Source: Aquila chrysaetos chrysaetos (Eukaryota > Chordata > Aves > Accipitriformes > Accipitridae). Taken from it: 64,000 nt of DNA. Positions 25,471 to 38,615 of the stretch are shown one piece after another. The first letter of the stretch is position 1, and the number at the start of each line of letters is the position of its first letter. The position numbers were made by a program, and so were the translations under genes. The notes beneath the pieces were generated by a model. That model had not been told where the DNA came from and searched no databases. It worked only from the letters and a program-made list of their open reading frames with translations. The DNA lies in contig NC_044011.1 in assembly GCF_900496995.4 (NCBI RefSeq), forward strand, positions 17,578,041 to 17,642,040, given 5' to 3'.

Positions 25471-28400
25471 AACAGAATTCTTTTTTTTTTCCTCAGATAA
25501 ATATTTGCAAATAAATTAGAAGTGTGTAGACCTTTGTTTTTCTGAACACTGAAGGGTTGCCTACACAGGTAATTGAATTTTTGAGGATTTTTCATATCAA
25601 TATCTTTTTTATCAAAAACCTACAGAGCAGAAATATATTTTATGCTATACTCTCATTTCCACAGGTTGCATGTTTTATCGTGATTTTGCAGTGTGGCAAA
25701 AACCACAAGATCAGTAAATCTGATAGTCTGTGTCACAAAACCATACATAAAATTCACACATTTTTTCTCTGCTCAGTCAGCATCTACCTGTTACTGTGAA
25801 TTACATCTGTGAAAATCAGGTGTGACTCACATAGTTATGGGTGTACTGTAGAAGTCCAGAGGTTAATTCGGCATCTTAAAACATGGCTGTTGCTTCCAGC
25901 AGTCCCTTTAAGTTCTGTTTACATAGCATCCCTTCCCAAACTCTTTCCTGATCGCCTAATCACAGTTGTCATCTTCTTGGAGAGGATAGCAGCCTTGCAA
26001 ATTAATCATCTCTGTATTGTGACTGGAACATCCAAGCCACTTGTCTGTCTTCCAGCATCTTTATAGGGGATGGCACCGCCCTGTTCTTAAAGTTAAGCAG
26101 TATCATGTTGTAAAGACATAAATTCAGACAAAGGGACAGCTAGAAGCTAGAAGGAAGGAATACCACAGATAAGCAGAGTAGTTCCAGTATGGCTCAGCCT
26201 CTCAACATGGGCAAATTTCTTGCAGGTACCCTATATTAATGCAACTAGATTAGGTTACTGAAAGAACAAAACTACAAAGATAAAAAATGGAAAAAAATAG
26301 GCTCCAAGACTCACACTAATTTAGCTGCTTTTGCATGGATAGATTGTTTTCCCACTCTACTTTAAAAAAGCCAAGGGCCTAGAAGTACTTTATAAAGCTG
26401 CTCAGGTGTGTGTCTGCTGGAACACTCATTGTCTCATTGATTTTATATACACACAGATACACGTAAATGTGTGTTCAACACCTTCTGAATTGTGGTCCCA
26501 CTCCCTGATTGGGATTGACTGATTTAGCCATTCCTAAACTGTCTATATTTAATCATCACAGTAATCAATGTTATAATACCATCTGTGTTGTAAAATGTGC
26601 AGAATGCAAGGTATGGAGAGAGTTCAAGACAACTTTGCTTCTGGAATCTCAATTATTTCATTGCTGATAATTTTCATTTAAATAAGTAATCTTAAATCTT
26701 GACTTAAAGTTTTTAATATACTACTTTTCCATATTTTATTAAGTGTTCAGGACCGGATGATTAGTTCACTTACCTATGAACTAATAAGAAGAGACAAGGC
26801 TGAGATTCCCAGGTTTTATAAAAGATGCAGCAGAAAGCACTAGTTAGAGGTGCAATCATTTTTCCATATACAAATGCTACCCTCTGCTGGACAACTGGTA
26901 CGTTACAGCTTAATTATCTTCAGCATTACTCCTCTGAGTAACTTCTCCCGGGCTAACTGGAGTTGACAACGGTATGGATTTACTGTCCTGATTCACACTT
27001 TTGCTTGCTCTGAATACCAGCTACAGTGTTTCCCTGGCTGCCCTCCCCCTGGGAGGTATGACATCTGAGAGGTATCTCTGACTTCTTTGCAAGGCTTTAA
27101 GAACAAAGCAAGACGTGGGTACCTCTCATGCAGGTTTCTGCAGTCCAAGTGAACTGCTCTTTTCTTCTGCTGATGAGGGGCTTGGTAATGGGAAGTTTAG
27201 TTACTTGTCTGCAAACACAGAAGGCTACTGGGACATAGCTGTTGGATGAATAAAGCGTACCAGACTGTTTTAAAAACCTCCGATTAAATTTGGTCCTGTA
27301 GCTGGATAACATGGCTGCCTGAGTTTTGTCCTGACAAGGAAGGCATGGCAGTGACACTGCACATAGCCCTTCTTACCTTCGTCTCAGCCCTGCACCATCA
27401 GAAGAAGCTGATCCAAATGCTGACTTTCCTGCATCTTTCTTTGCTTGGATGGAAAGGATCTGCTTGGATCTAATTCCACTTCTAGTTTCCATTCTTCCCC
27501 TTAAGTCTATCCCCAGTCTGTCTTCTTGGCAGCCTACCGTTTTCAGGTGACTATCTAGTTCAGGAGGAAAATGAGCTGAGTGGACTTTTGTATAAGATTA
27601 ATACCAGCCATTGGGATTTCTAGTTCTGACATCCAAAGATTTCACTGTCCCTGAATTAAGTTTAAGCAAGTTGACTTTTTAGTCATAGTTTAGAGGGTAA
27701 GAATAGAGTAGAGCCCTGAGAGAATGTAACGCAATGCAATCAACATGCCAAAGAGCCAAAAGAAAGTGTAATTTATGCCAATTTACACTACCTTGACAGA
27801 TAAGCCCAGCAGAATATATTAACAAATGATACTTCTACAGGTTTCTGGTGCCATCTGCTATAATTTAATGTATAATCATGCCTTTAGTACAGAATACTAA
27901 AGGATGGTTTAAAAACCTATAGAATGTATCTCAGAATTACAATAATTTATATTGATCCCAATTATGCCTCATAAAGCTCTGTTGATTTTTTTCCTTTCTT
28001 TCTTAAAGTGTAGGCTGTTTTCATAAAGGAACGTTTGATTCTGGTTTGCAGACTTCATAAGCAGAAGGACTCATATCATAATCAGTCATATTTATCCCAC
28101 TGCTGCAATATGTATTCCTCATATTGAGCAGAAATAAAGCAGAATATTTACTGTATGAAGACATTACATGTAAAGGTACAAAATTCAGTTTCACATTTTG
28201 TGGCAAGCACAGAGCAGCCGGTTTTCTTGCAGGACCCAGATCTGATTTTGAATCAGCCTGTGCTATTTTAGAGTTTACCTCAGAGCCCATATGAAGCTTG
28301 TCATTTTAAAATGGCATAAAATATGGAGGTTTTTTATTCTTGGAGTTTTAAATAAAACTTGATGGGGCTTAAACCACAGGAAAAATGTGCTCTATCATCA

Positions 28401-31400
28401 TGAGAAATGGAATTATTTCTACTTCCCCTTATAGCTTCACTTTATTGGTTTTAAATGTTCTTGTTGTTATCTTTGTCAAAGTTTTTGTTTTCCTTTGATT
28501 TATACCAAAGTACTGGAAAACAAGTACTTGAACCTTTCCAAAATTACTAGTGCATGCAAAGAATCAGTAGACTCAAAAACTTTGAGTGATTGCTTTTAAG
28601 ATATAAAAGAACTTTTTTAGGCCTTTCAGCTGTAACTTGAACAAATTATTGTGAACATTTTATAGTATTTTGAGCTGGAGTAAATTTTGATCCCTATTAT
28701 TTATCTCCAAAGCAAGAAAATAAAACAATATATTATAATACTTTGTTGCCAACTGCATAAAGATATTCTGGAACCTCAAGTATGCCTTGGGTAAACAAAT
28801 ATATTCCACAATACCTTCAAAATTTAGAAACATGGAGTTGATTGATGCAAAAATAAACAGTAATAGACATGCTACATTAAGACATGGCAATATAATGTGA
28901 TCAAGAGTGAAGAAGTGTTTTTAACAAAATGTTAGAGGAAATCAGAAAAGGAAAACTTTTTTTTTTTCGGTGTTCTGGTTTTCTTTTTAATGCATTCTGA
29001 GAAAAAAATGGCAGAAATGTTACCCAAAAGTGTAGTTCCATGTGTGTTTGCTATGGATATATTCATAGCTTTTTAGCACAGATATTTGTTTCCATGTCTA
29101 ACTTGAAAACAAACACATGAAAAGTTTCTTTTAAATTCCTAGGCAATACACATTAGCATTAAAGTCAGACCAGTTTATACCAGTAGAGGATCTTATCTGG
29201 CCTATAGTATCCTCCTGCTGCATTATTTTTCATTGTTAAAATATCTTTTCAAGCAGTATTTTTAGTGAAAGAAAATAAATACTTTGATACAGAACAGGCC
29301 TTAGGAAGTAACTAAACAAAGTCACATTTCAGAACAAATGGGTGAAAGGTGGCTATGAATACATTTAGCCTGGAAATCAGAAGACAGTTCCCAGTTGTAA
29401 GCGAATCCCTGATTTATGAAGTGGCGAATCTAACATGGTCCTTGCAATCACAGTCTTGAGAACCCAGGAGGTCTCTTCCACTGCTGTGTTCCTAGAAATA
29501 AGGTGTGTATTTGTAGTGAGAGCAGGTGACTGTAAATGGCCATGAAATCTCATTGAGGGAAAGATGGTTCTAACATTTAATCCTGGCACAGTATTTCTTA
29601 ACCTCTTCCTCCCTGCGGTTTTCCATACCAAACCCCTCCTCTTAGTAGAACAAGATTAGAACAACCTTCAGGCATCTGTGGATCTTGATACCCAGTCTTA
29701 AAACCACAGCTCAGGCCATTGAATTGTGATATACACACCATAGCATCTGACAGTGCTAATGGAGTATGTCCTCATTACAGAAGTTTCTTTAATTAAAGGG
29801 AATTGAAGGTTCTGCTCCTAATGCTCACTTCCTGAACACCAATGGGTGGAAAAAGCAGATTCCTGAGAGTTGCCTAGAATGGCCGTCCTGTGACCCTGAG
29901 ATACGTCTCCTACTTCCCCTGGATTTCCTGTTCCCCCTGAATCTTGGTAGCATGGTTGGGACCCAGATTTAGATACTTATCTACCAGCTTTCCTTTTTCA
30001 TCTTTTAAAGTACAAAACCTGCAGGATTATGATCAAGCCAACTGTTAAGCTAACTTTTTGGTTTTGGAAGGTACTGGAAGAGACATCCCCAGGTATGACA
30101 CAGAATAATGTCTTGTCCCATAACCAGATCAGCTGTAAAACCTTGATCTGGATATTCATTTCGTCCTGTGGCACATTTTACGGCAGCTGCAAGATATAAA
30201 AAAGATGGAGTCAGTCTTCATAATGTCTTTCTTTTTCCCCATCTGCATTCTAGCAGATTTGAGCAGGCCTAAAGGTCACTCTGCATGTAGCCACAGTAGC
30301 TTTTTAAAAACCTCTGAACGCTAATCCAGCTCTGAACTGCTTTGCATTTGCATATTTGCTTAATCAGAAGTGTGTAAGGTCAGCACGGGAGCTTCATTAG
30401 GATATTCATGGCTAAAATTGCTCTCCTCATCACTTCTCTTAGAGTGTTCAGCCAAGCTCTGCACAGGTTGCAGACCTCCCTCATGCCCCTGCTGGGAGTG
30501 GCAGCGGGGATAAAAACAGATCCAGAAATAAGTGGGGAGGCTGGAACCCTCCAGCAAGTAGGGAGGCAGAGGGAGCTTGTATCATGCCAATCATGTTTTA
30601 GGTTGTGCTATTTTAGCTATTGAGAAAATCAAAACAAAGTCTATTTGAGAAAGCAGAAGGACAAAGCTGCAAAGATAAGGAAGCTAAGAGATGCAGATGG
30701 CTGGGAGCAAGTTGCTTTGAAGAAACCTTAATTGTTAGACAGCCACAATGGAAGAATGCAGTGCCTCTGGGGCTGGGTTCAAATTTATCCCCTGGAATAT
30801 GCTTTCCAAGGAGGCAGCGTTCTTCAGAAATCTGCAGCACTGCCTAATAACTGACTCCCACTCGCGTAGCTGTGCTATTGAACATACCAGTGCCTCTGAC
30901 CAGGCAGTGCTGCGTGAAACAGTAACCTCCGTACATCTTTCCTTTTAGTGTGTTGGTGGGTCTTCAAGAACAGGTAGTGTCCTTAGTCTAGTCATCTCTC
31001 ACATTTACCTGCTCCTTTTCTAAAGAGTTTTATCTTACTGGGGTCTTCATTTAATCTATATTCTCTACCCATTGCAAACGTCCATTTCTTCTTTCCTCTG
31101 CTGTTTCTACCTCTATTTCTTCTACCAGCCATTGGTACAAAGCCTAACAGCATAATTATTTTATAAAATAGAAGACAATTTATAGGTGGGGAAGAGAAAA
31201 TGCTAACAGATATATTAGAGGAAACAGGTACATGCCTATTTCAGACAACTTAAACTTTATGACTATCAGGAAGCTATTGTGCTGCAATATGTGCCATACA
31301 AATGTTTGACCTTTCTTACCTCTACCTGTCATATGGGAGGCATGCATCCTTTATGTTCATTTGGCTGGCAGGATGCAAAATAGCATTCTGTGATACTTCC

Positions 31401-32723
31401 CTTACTTGTTTTGCCATTAATCACGCACATTGACTTGTCTTATACAACATGAAATAGCTGAAAAACTCTATATCAGTCCAAGTGCAAGGAGTATCAGATA
31501 CATCCCATGCTCAAATTTTTCCTTACCATGTGAACAGAAAACCCATTTCTTTTGTGACATCTAGGAGTTATAGGAAAGCTAGTTAAGGCTTTCAACTTTA
31601 TATTTCAGAATGAATAGGGACTCCAGGGATTACAGCCATTGCCCATTAAGGATAACTGCAAAGGCTGTTTTGTGAGGATGTCTGAATACTGTTTTCTCAG
31701 AGTAGGGAGTCATCAATAGCTTTCCATACAATTTTAAGAGGACGTTACAGATGCTGTGAAGGCAATATAAGAAAACTTGTAGTTCTAAGAGTATAAAGCC
31801 CATTAGTAGAGTTGAGAGGAATTACAAAACATACATGTAGAAAAACTGAACATCTGCTAAGGATGAGAAGGCTTTTTAAATGGAAAGTGGAATAATGCTA
31901 ACAGATGGCCAGCAGAACAATAAAATAAAAGTAAAAGTTAATTCCAAACATTGTGTTACAAGATGAGATTCCGGTGTTCATTACGTAATATTCTGGTCAT
32001 TTATTTTTCAAGATTTTATAAAAATTAACTATTGTACCTCTGCCATTATCATGTCTTTCCCGTTCCTTGCCATTCACCCTTCTTCTAAAGTTTTATATTT
32101 CAGTGGACCAAGCTTTGCCTGTCTTTCGCTGAGATTTCATTGACTGTGAAAGTTTTGGCAAAAACTGATTAAAGCCTGCAGAATTTAGCTCAATGTGAAA
32201 GTAACCATGCAGAACTGTAATGAGTTTTCCTGTTCATTAATGTCATGATTTTTACGATCAAAGGCTCCAGATCTATCTTCACTGAGATCGTGGTTTCGTT
32301 GGCATTTCATTGCTGCTCAAAAATAGTCCCCATCCCTTCCCTACCTTGTGCACTGTGCCAGCACAAGCTGAGGAACTGTGATGCATGAGGTCAGGGAACC
32401 AGAGCAGCTGGGAAATAATCCTGTTGGGAGAAATTGCCTTTCAGCTTGAATCTGTTCCTGATTTGCACTGTCTCTCAGCTGCACAACGGATGCTGCTAGC
32501 TCAGCTGAGATGATGGCAAAGAATGTGACTTGCAGGAAAGGGAGGCTTACGGGCTACTTTCTCCTGCAGCAGTATCCCCTTAAACGAATGCCCCATTAAA
32601 GCCTCAAGTGAAGCTAGCAGGAGTTTTAATAGGAATAAGCAAATGGTTCAAGGTTGGCACATCGCTAGAGACAGGACATAAGCAGAACTAATACATCTCA
32701 CATCCCCCAGTACTCGGCACTGG
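25471..32723. other. Non-coding host DNA
   Basis: No gene recognised. A conserved-looking patch near 30340-30366 contains a perfect POU octamer (ATTTGCAT at 30346-30353), but nothing else supports a regulatory call. Overlapping short frames at 30.4-30.95 kb have no recognisable domain. Confidence 0.55.
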
Positions 32724-32889
32724 TGTCCTGGTTTCGGCTGGGATAGAGTTAATTTTCTTTCTAGTAGCTGGTATAGTGTTATGTTTTGGATTGAGCATGA
32801 GAATAATGTTGATAACACACTGATGTTTTCAGCTGTTGCTAAGTAGTATTTATACTAAAAGTCAAGGATTTTTCAGCTTCTCATGCCCA
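32724..32889 (+). mobile_element. Truncated ERV LTR (5' part of U3)
   Basis: The fragment starts TGTCCTGGTTTCGGCTGGGA, a beginning shared with a common avian LTR group. Over the first 33 bases it differs at only two positions from the LTR of the full-length provirus at 38.6-45.3 kb, read on that element's own strand. After about 165 bases it ends abruptly and runs straight into CR1 sequence. No TATA box, polyadenylation signal or second LTR follows, and no target-site duplication is visible. It is a remnant in plus orientation. Confidence 0.75.
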
Positions 32890-33418
32890 GCTGCACCTCG
32901 AGTACTGTGTTCAGTTTTGGACCCCTCACTACAGGAAAGACATTGAGTTGCTGGAACATGTCCAAAGAAGAGCAACGAAGCTGGTGAGGGGTCTGGAGGA
33001 CAAGTCTTATGAGGAGCACCTGAGGGAACTGGGGTTGTTTAGCCTGGAGGAAAGGAGGCTCAGGGGAGACCTTATCTCTCTCTACAACTACCTGAAAGGA
33101 GGTTGTAGCGAGGTGGGTGCTGGTCTCTTCTCCCAAGTAACAAGTGATAGGACGAGAGGAAATGGCCTCAAGCTGCAGCAGGGGAGGTTTAGATCAGATA
33201 TTAGGAAAAATTTCTTTACTGAAAGGGTTGTCAGGCATTGGAACAGGCTGCGCAGGGAAGTAGTTGGGGCACCATCCCTGGAGGTATTTAGAAGACATGT
33301 AGATGTGGCGCTTAGGGACATGGTGTAGTGGTGGACTTGGCAGTGTTAGGTTTATGGTTGGACTCAATGATCTTAAAGGTCCTTTCCAACCTAAATGATT
33401 CTATGATTCTATAATTCC
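32890..33418 (+). mobile_element. CR1 LINE, 3' end with C-terminal ORF2 fragment
   Basis: This is a 5'-truncated CR1 retrotransposon copy. The frame 32948-33328 (126 codons) encodes the C-terminal tail of the CR1 ORF2 polymerase protein. It contains [12 protein letters not shown], then [15 protein letters not shown] and a final VVRHWNRL...[10 protein letters not shown], which are standard for this tail. The tail is uninterrupted, so the copy is not very old. After the stop come 'ggactcaatgatcttaaagg' and ATTCTATG repeats ending at about 33418, the normal CR1 3' terminus. The endonuclease and catalytic reverse-transcriptase core are missing, so it cannot move by itself. Confidence 0.92.
32948..33328 (+). 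pseudogene. CR1 ORF2 C-terminal remnant
   Basis: This is a 126-codon remnant of the CR1 polymerase ORF, open to its natural stop. The first Met is internal to the original protein and is not a real start. It covers only the region after the reverse-transcriptase domain, so no catalytic residues are present. It should not be annotated as a host gene. Confidence 0.9.
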
Positions 33419-34518
33419 ATTCTAACCTAAACTGTATCTTTTGTCAGAGCCTAAACTTGGAAGCAATCTGTTTTCTTAACAACATATGAATTGACACATA
33501 ATAGGAAATAATCATCATTCTTGAGAGATTTTTGCCCCTGAAAATATTTGGGCTGAAGCTTTTGCAGTTTGTGTGATTTTTGCCATTATTGTACTCAGAC
33601 TGCTTTTGTCATTCAGCCTTGAATTTGAACAGCCAAATACTAGCTCTGAATACTACCTCCTCACTATCTGAGCACTGCCTCACCTACCCATGAGTAGGGG
33701 CAAGTTCTCCACATCTGAACAATGAGGCAGACCGCATGAGTTGTTTTTCATATAACAGGGTCTAGATTTATGAACCTTTAGTTTTTGATAAAATGTTACT
33801 TTATCATGATGAATTAACAAAGAAAAGCTTTAGAAAATCTGAAGCATAATTTTTTTCCCTTAGTTTCTTTGACTATAAAGACGTATTCTTACCATGTGAT
33901 TCAGGGATCTCCAGTGATGAACAAGGCATGATGAAACATGGCAGAAAACTGCATACATCCATGATTAAGTAAGCAAACATATAAAAACTGAAATTCTACT
34001 GTTGGTTCAAATTTTTTGATAGTTGGCATTAGATTAAAAATACTTTGGTTTCACTCACACAAGATGGTCCCTAGATTCTTTCAGAGGCAGTGTGGGCCTC
34101 TATATTAAGAAAGTGTGGGCAATACAGCAATAAGCTGCTTGTGTAATAAAGGATTTTTTCAGGAACATGTCATTACTGTAATGGTAATAGAGCTTACAAC
34201 AGCTAAGGATCTGGCAGCTCACGAAGTATTCTGTCTGTCTAGAGCTCAGCAAGGAAGACAGTTCTGAAATAGAAATCTTTTGATCTTAAAATGACAAGAT
34301 CTGAATAGTAAAACCCCCTCTCGTAAGAAACACAGGCTGTAATTATGGCACATCTATTATTTAAAATGTTCTTGAAAATTCACATAAAAGCTGTTCAAAA
34401 CAAAGTAAAGCATTAGGTCAGGAAGTGGTCTGTAATACTGGGAATACTTTTAAAAATAAATTTCTGCCTTCTTTACTCAAGCAAGTGTTTGCTGGCAGTA
34501 ATTGCCATGCAATATATA
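33419..34518. other. Non-coding host DNA between two CR1 copies
   Basis: No gene, long ORF or clear repeat seen. Confidence 0.55.
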
Positions 34519-34815
34519 AAATCATAGAATCATAGAATGATTTGGGTTGGAAGGGACCTTAAAGATCATCTAGTTCCAACCCCCCTGTCACGGGCAGGGA
34601 CACCTTCCACTAGACCAGGTTGCTCAAAGCCCCATCCAACCTGGCCTTGAACACTTCCAGGGATGGGGCATCTACCACCAATCTGGGCAACCTGTTCCAG
34701 TGTCTCACCACCCACACAGTAAAGAACTTCTTCCTTGCATCTAATCTAAATCTACCCTCTTTCAGTTTAAAGCCATTACCCCTTGTCCTATCGTTTGGTA
34801 CAAATGGGTTGATTC
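34519..34815 (-). mobile_element. CR1 LINE 3'-end fragment, minus orientation
   Basis: The left edge has 'atcatagaatcatagaatg', the complement of the ATTCTATG tail. It is followed by 'ggttggaagggaccttaaag', 'gatcatctagttccaac', 'aggttgctcaaagccccatc' and 'cttgtcctatcg', the complement of the CR1 3' untranslated region and the C-terminal coding tail. About 300 bases remain. Its divergence from the usual tail wording suggests an older subfamily than the copy at 32.9 kb. The plus-strand open frame across it is a shadow. Confidence 0.9.
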
Positions 34816-35880
34816 TTTCCCTGTAAAAATAGATTCTAATTTATTCTATTTTGTTTTAAAGAAGACCCTGTACATGCATGTGCAAAGTGTGTGATGAGGC
34901 TCAAGCCTTTCCCTTCCTATACAGTCTCCTCTCTGGACAGCTGAGCTGTATTTGTGCCTGATGGCTATCAAAACTGGCAGAGTCACTGTTAACATGTTAG
35001 CCACAGCTATTATGAGCAAAATTCTGCAATGTAACCATCTCACAGCAGACATCAAATAACCTAGAAAAACAAGTGAGCTGGAGCTTAGTCATATTTGATA
35101 ATTAATGTGTCATGGTTTCCAACCAAAATTAATTTAGCGATGGAGTAAACATATGGAATAATGCTTAATCTTACATCAAAGGCAAATATTGAATACATTA
35201 GGATACATTATCTCTACTCTTTCTGGAGTACATTATGTTCTATTAAAGACGTGATCTTCTGAATTTCTGCCTGGGCTTCTCTGAGAATTTGTGTGATGGC
35301 TCACAAATGTGTCCCCCAGTGCCCTCCTCTCTAACACTCGTCTAATTCAGCTATCATTTTTTTGTTTCAGATGAAGCATTAACACTCATTATCTGTCAGT
35401 GGAATAAAAAAGGAAAACAAAACAAAACCAAAGAGACCCAACACCACTTTTTTTTTAGATGAAACATCTTTTCCGGGTGACACTTCTGATGCTATCAGTA
35501 GGAAAAGTCTTCAAAGAAAACGGGTATCAAGCCTGAAACATTACATAATGCTGAGTTGAAAGACAAAGTGTTTTCTGGAATTTTAATTTTTTTTAAGCAG
35601 TTGCCTTTAAGTGAACACAGCCATCACTGTTATAAAATATTCAAAGCTCATACATATCAAACAGAGACACAGTTACTAGGGCAAACAATCTCACATATCT
35701 GTTAAACAAACACTTGGAATTTTTCCTGAGCCCACTCTAGGTCCTTGCAACGCCTCTAGTTTTAATTGATTTTTATCTGGTATCCATTTGTTCTCTTTTT
35801 TTTGTGGTAATTTTCAACTTTCCAGGACCCTGCCAGCTTTGTTGGGGAGCAGGTCAGTACACAGCCATGGGAGCCAGAGA

Positions 35881-35934
35881 TTAAAAGACTTCTCCGTGTT
35901 AGGTCATTTAAAAGACTTCTCCGTGTTAGGCCAT
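35881..35934. repeat. Tandem duplication, 2 x 27 bp
   Basis: Two head-to-tail copies of a 27-bp unit, starting 'ttaaaagacttctccgtgtt' and differing at one base, lie at 35881-35907 and 35908-35934. Confidence 0.9.
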
Positions 35935-37908
35935 TAGCCATTCCAGTTGCTGTACCATAGCTCATTTCCCCATTCCTAATTGATCACTTCATTGATCAGA
36001 CCTAAGCCTTAGCTTTGAAACACAGTAGAGAGTGCAATTACCTGAAAGTCTTCAAGGGTGCCTGCAATTTTCAGACAGTTGGAGACTCCGTTAATCAAAG
36101 ATTCTGGCTAATGGAAGGAGAGAGAAGAGCTGTTTCAGCTGGGTTCCCTAAGGCCAGGATTTTCAAGAGGTATCTGGAGAAGGAACAGAAATGTGTGCAT
36201 AAAATTTTCTGTGCCAAAGACCGGTGGGGTACCAGTGCATGTTTAGAGGAGATACAGAAGCCCCTGTCCTGAAGACAGCTGGCGTAACTGAGAGCACAGA
36301 ACACCTGCTGAGCCATCCCCAGGATTAGGGGTGGTTGCACCCAGCAGTTTGAAATCGTTCACAAAAGGCTGTTCTGCCTGCTGTGATCAGATTCTTTCCT
36401 CTGTTCCCCACCATATCTGCCTTAACATGTACTGTCTGCCTTGCAGGGTCTTGAAGGGAAGAGGAGCCTTGGGGTGTTTGCCACGTGGAAAGCTGAGGAG
36501 ACCCGAAGCGTGAGATGGGCACAGGGCTGGAGCAGCCTGCCCAGTCAGTCCTCTCCCACACACCTCTGTGTGAACCGAGGATTCCGTTGTTACACTGTGC
36601 ACGTGTGCAGGCATGCTCATGTGTGCAGGCACTGCCGGCGTCCTCTGTCCTTTCCTCTTAGAATCCTTTACAGGGCAACAGCCTCCAGGGATGCAGACAG
36701 TCTCAAACTGACCACAGGTAGTGGCTAACAGGGCTGAGGTAACGTGCTGACAGGCTGTCCTTGCAGTTTCATGAGTCCCTTAAAGGTGCCTCTCCTTCCA
36801 GGTTAGTTAAACGCGCCACGGAAAACTGAGGTCTTTACTATTTTCCCTGATATTATACATCCTGCCAAATAACGTGTTCTTCTGTACTTGCTAATTATTA
36901 CTCTACTGCCTGTTAATATACATCATGCTATGGGTCATCATCTACTCTTGAAGACTGGTTTTCAATGGTGTGCACATTGTGGTACAGAGGATAAGATACT
37001 TCCCTTTGAAGGCAGTTCATAAATCTTATTGGGCTTCTTCATGATGAAAGGCACTATAGATATATAAGAGATCAAAGCTGTGTAAAGATCAGTGGTATTT
37101 GTTTGCATGAGGTTTCTCTTTCTGTTCCTTCTGAGGATTTTGAGCTTCAAAGTTTCAGCTTTAAAGAAACTCAAAAACCAAAAGAAAACCCTAGCAAAAC
37201 CCACCATGTTACAGCTGGTTTGAGGTCAGGCCAGCCAAGGGCCATGGGATTCTGACACAGGCTCAAAGGCTCCTCTCCAACTTTTCTTCTATCTGCCAGC
37301 AAAAGCTGGTGCAGAGAAAATTTTTGGTCTTTCCTAATGACGGTGAGGACCCAGAGCAGTAAGTTTTGGAGAGAAAGAATGGTGCTTAACACCAAAGAGG
37401 GGAAAACAGCTTAACTGGAAACATAAGTGTTTCTGTTGTGACTTGTCAGTCTGCTAGCAAAGTTATCATTTGTGAGTATACAGTAGCAATTGGCCTAAAA
37501 AATCAGATTAATTTATCATATAGCTTGTGGTGTATTTTTTAAGGTGCACTTTATTTTTCACTTATATGTTTAAATATTGAGAATTTCAATGTATGGTTCT
37601 GCAGATGTCTGTAGGAGTTGGGAACAGAAATCCAGTACCTTCATTGAAAAGCATTGGCTGCAAGTAATACTGGTTTTGACTGCATTGTACTTTAATATCA
37701 GATTAGTGTTTAGCATCAAGTAAGTCATCCCTGATATGTGAGCTTTTATTTTTCAACAGGATCACTGCAAAAAATTTTCATTACTTCATAGTGTGTTCTT
37801 ATAAATTACATCAAAATAAACTCATGACCCATAAAAATAGATTTCTATATTAGAGCCACACTATAGTCACACAGAATATACAGATGTATTACATAATGTA
37901 GTAAGCCA

Positions 37909-37913
<5 letters not shown>

Positions 37914-37940
<27 letters not shown>
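37914..37940. repeat. Poly-A run
   Basis: Twenty-seven A. No recognisable retroposed sequence lies immediately upstream, so I call only a homopolymer tract. Confidence 0.9.
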
Positions 37941-37944
<4 letters not shown>

Positions 37945-38610
37945 GGTGACCCTGTGTGCCCAAGCTGAAAATACTTCTCCTTTAAAGGGCTGTATTATCT
38001 GGCTATCCATCAACAGGAAAGCTCTTGCTGTGAGCATCCAAAATCCACACACCTAAAACCACTTGTCTTTTTTTTTTTCCATTCTTTTTAAAGAAAAAAG
38101 GATCTAAAGGAAAGGAGAAGGAGAAATAATAAAGAACTGGCATGGATCTATGTACATCTCTGTAGAACAATGGGGTATGAAGGCTATGCGCTAGACCCAG
38201 ATATTTGAGTGAATCCCAGACTTTCTGCATATTACCTACACACTAGTCTTGAGATAAGCCATATCAAATAATAAATAAGCTGTGTAGCCAAGCAGAGTAG
38301 AGAACAATAACCTGTCCAGTACACTTTATCAACATAAAGTCATAGTCCAACAGCCAAGGGGAAGAATAGGAATCAGGAATTGAGTTTGATCAGTTGCTAT
38401 TGCTTGCAAGAACTCCAGAGGCCTTACAGAAGAGACAAATGTAAATTAAGTCCAGTGGCACAGGATAAAAAGAAGTTCAGTCTTGAGGTGAAAGTGTTTC
38501 TTTTTGGGGAGAATATAGGAAATGTTTCTGTACTGGAAGAATGCAACCAACCATGAAAGTAAACATTCCCATTCTGAATTATTCACTCTATATTTTAGTA
38601 AGGCAAAAAA

Positions 38611-38615
38611 CCATA
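38611..38615. repeat. Target-site duplication (left), ccata
   Basis: Five bases directly before the left LTR, repeated exactly after the right LTR at 45289-45293. The perfect match shows that both LTRs come from one integration event and that the ends are undisturbed. Confidence 0.95.

Larger units (their letters stand above)
34816..38610. other. Non-coding host DNA
   Basis: No gene recognised. It contains a 27-bp tandem duplication at 35881-35934 and a 27-A run at 37914-37940. Overlapping short frames in the GC-richer patch 36.1-36.75 kb run on both strands and show no domain, so I treat them as chance. Confidence 0.55.

Noticed and set aside
30340-30366. POU octamer ATTTGCAT in a conserved-looking patch
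   Set aside because: An 8-base match is expected by chance about once in this much sequence, and conservation cannot be judged from one genome.
37914-37940. Poly-A run as the tail of a processed pseudogene
   Set aside because: The sequence upstream contains no gene-like frame or recognisable transcript, and no target duplication was found.
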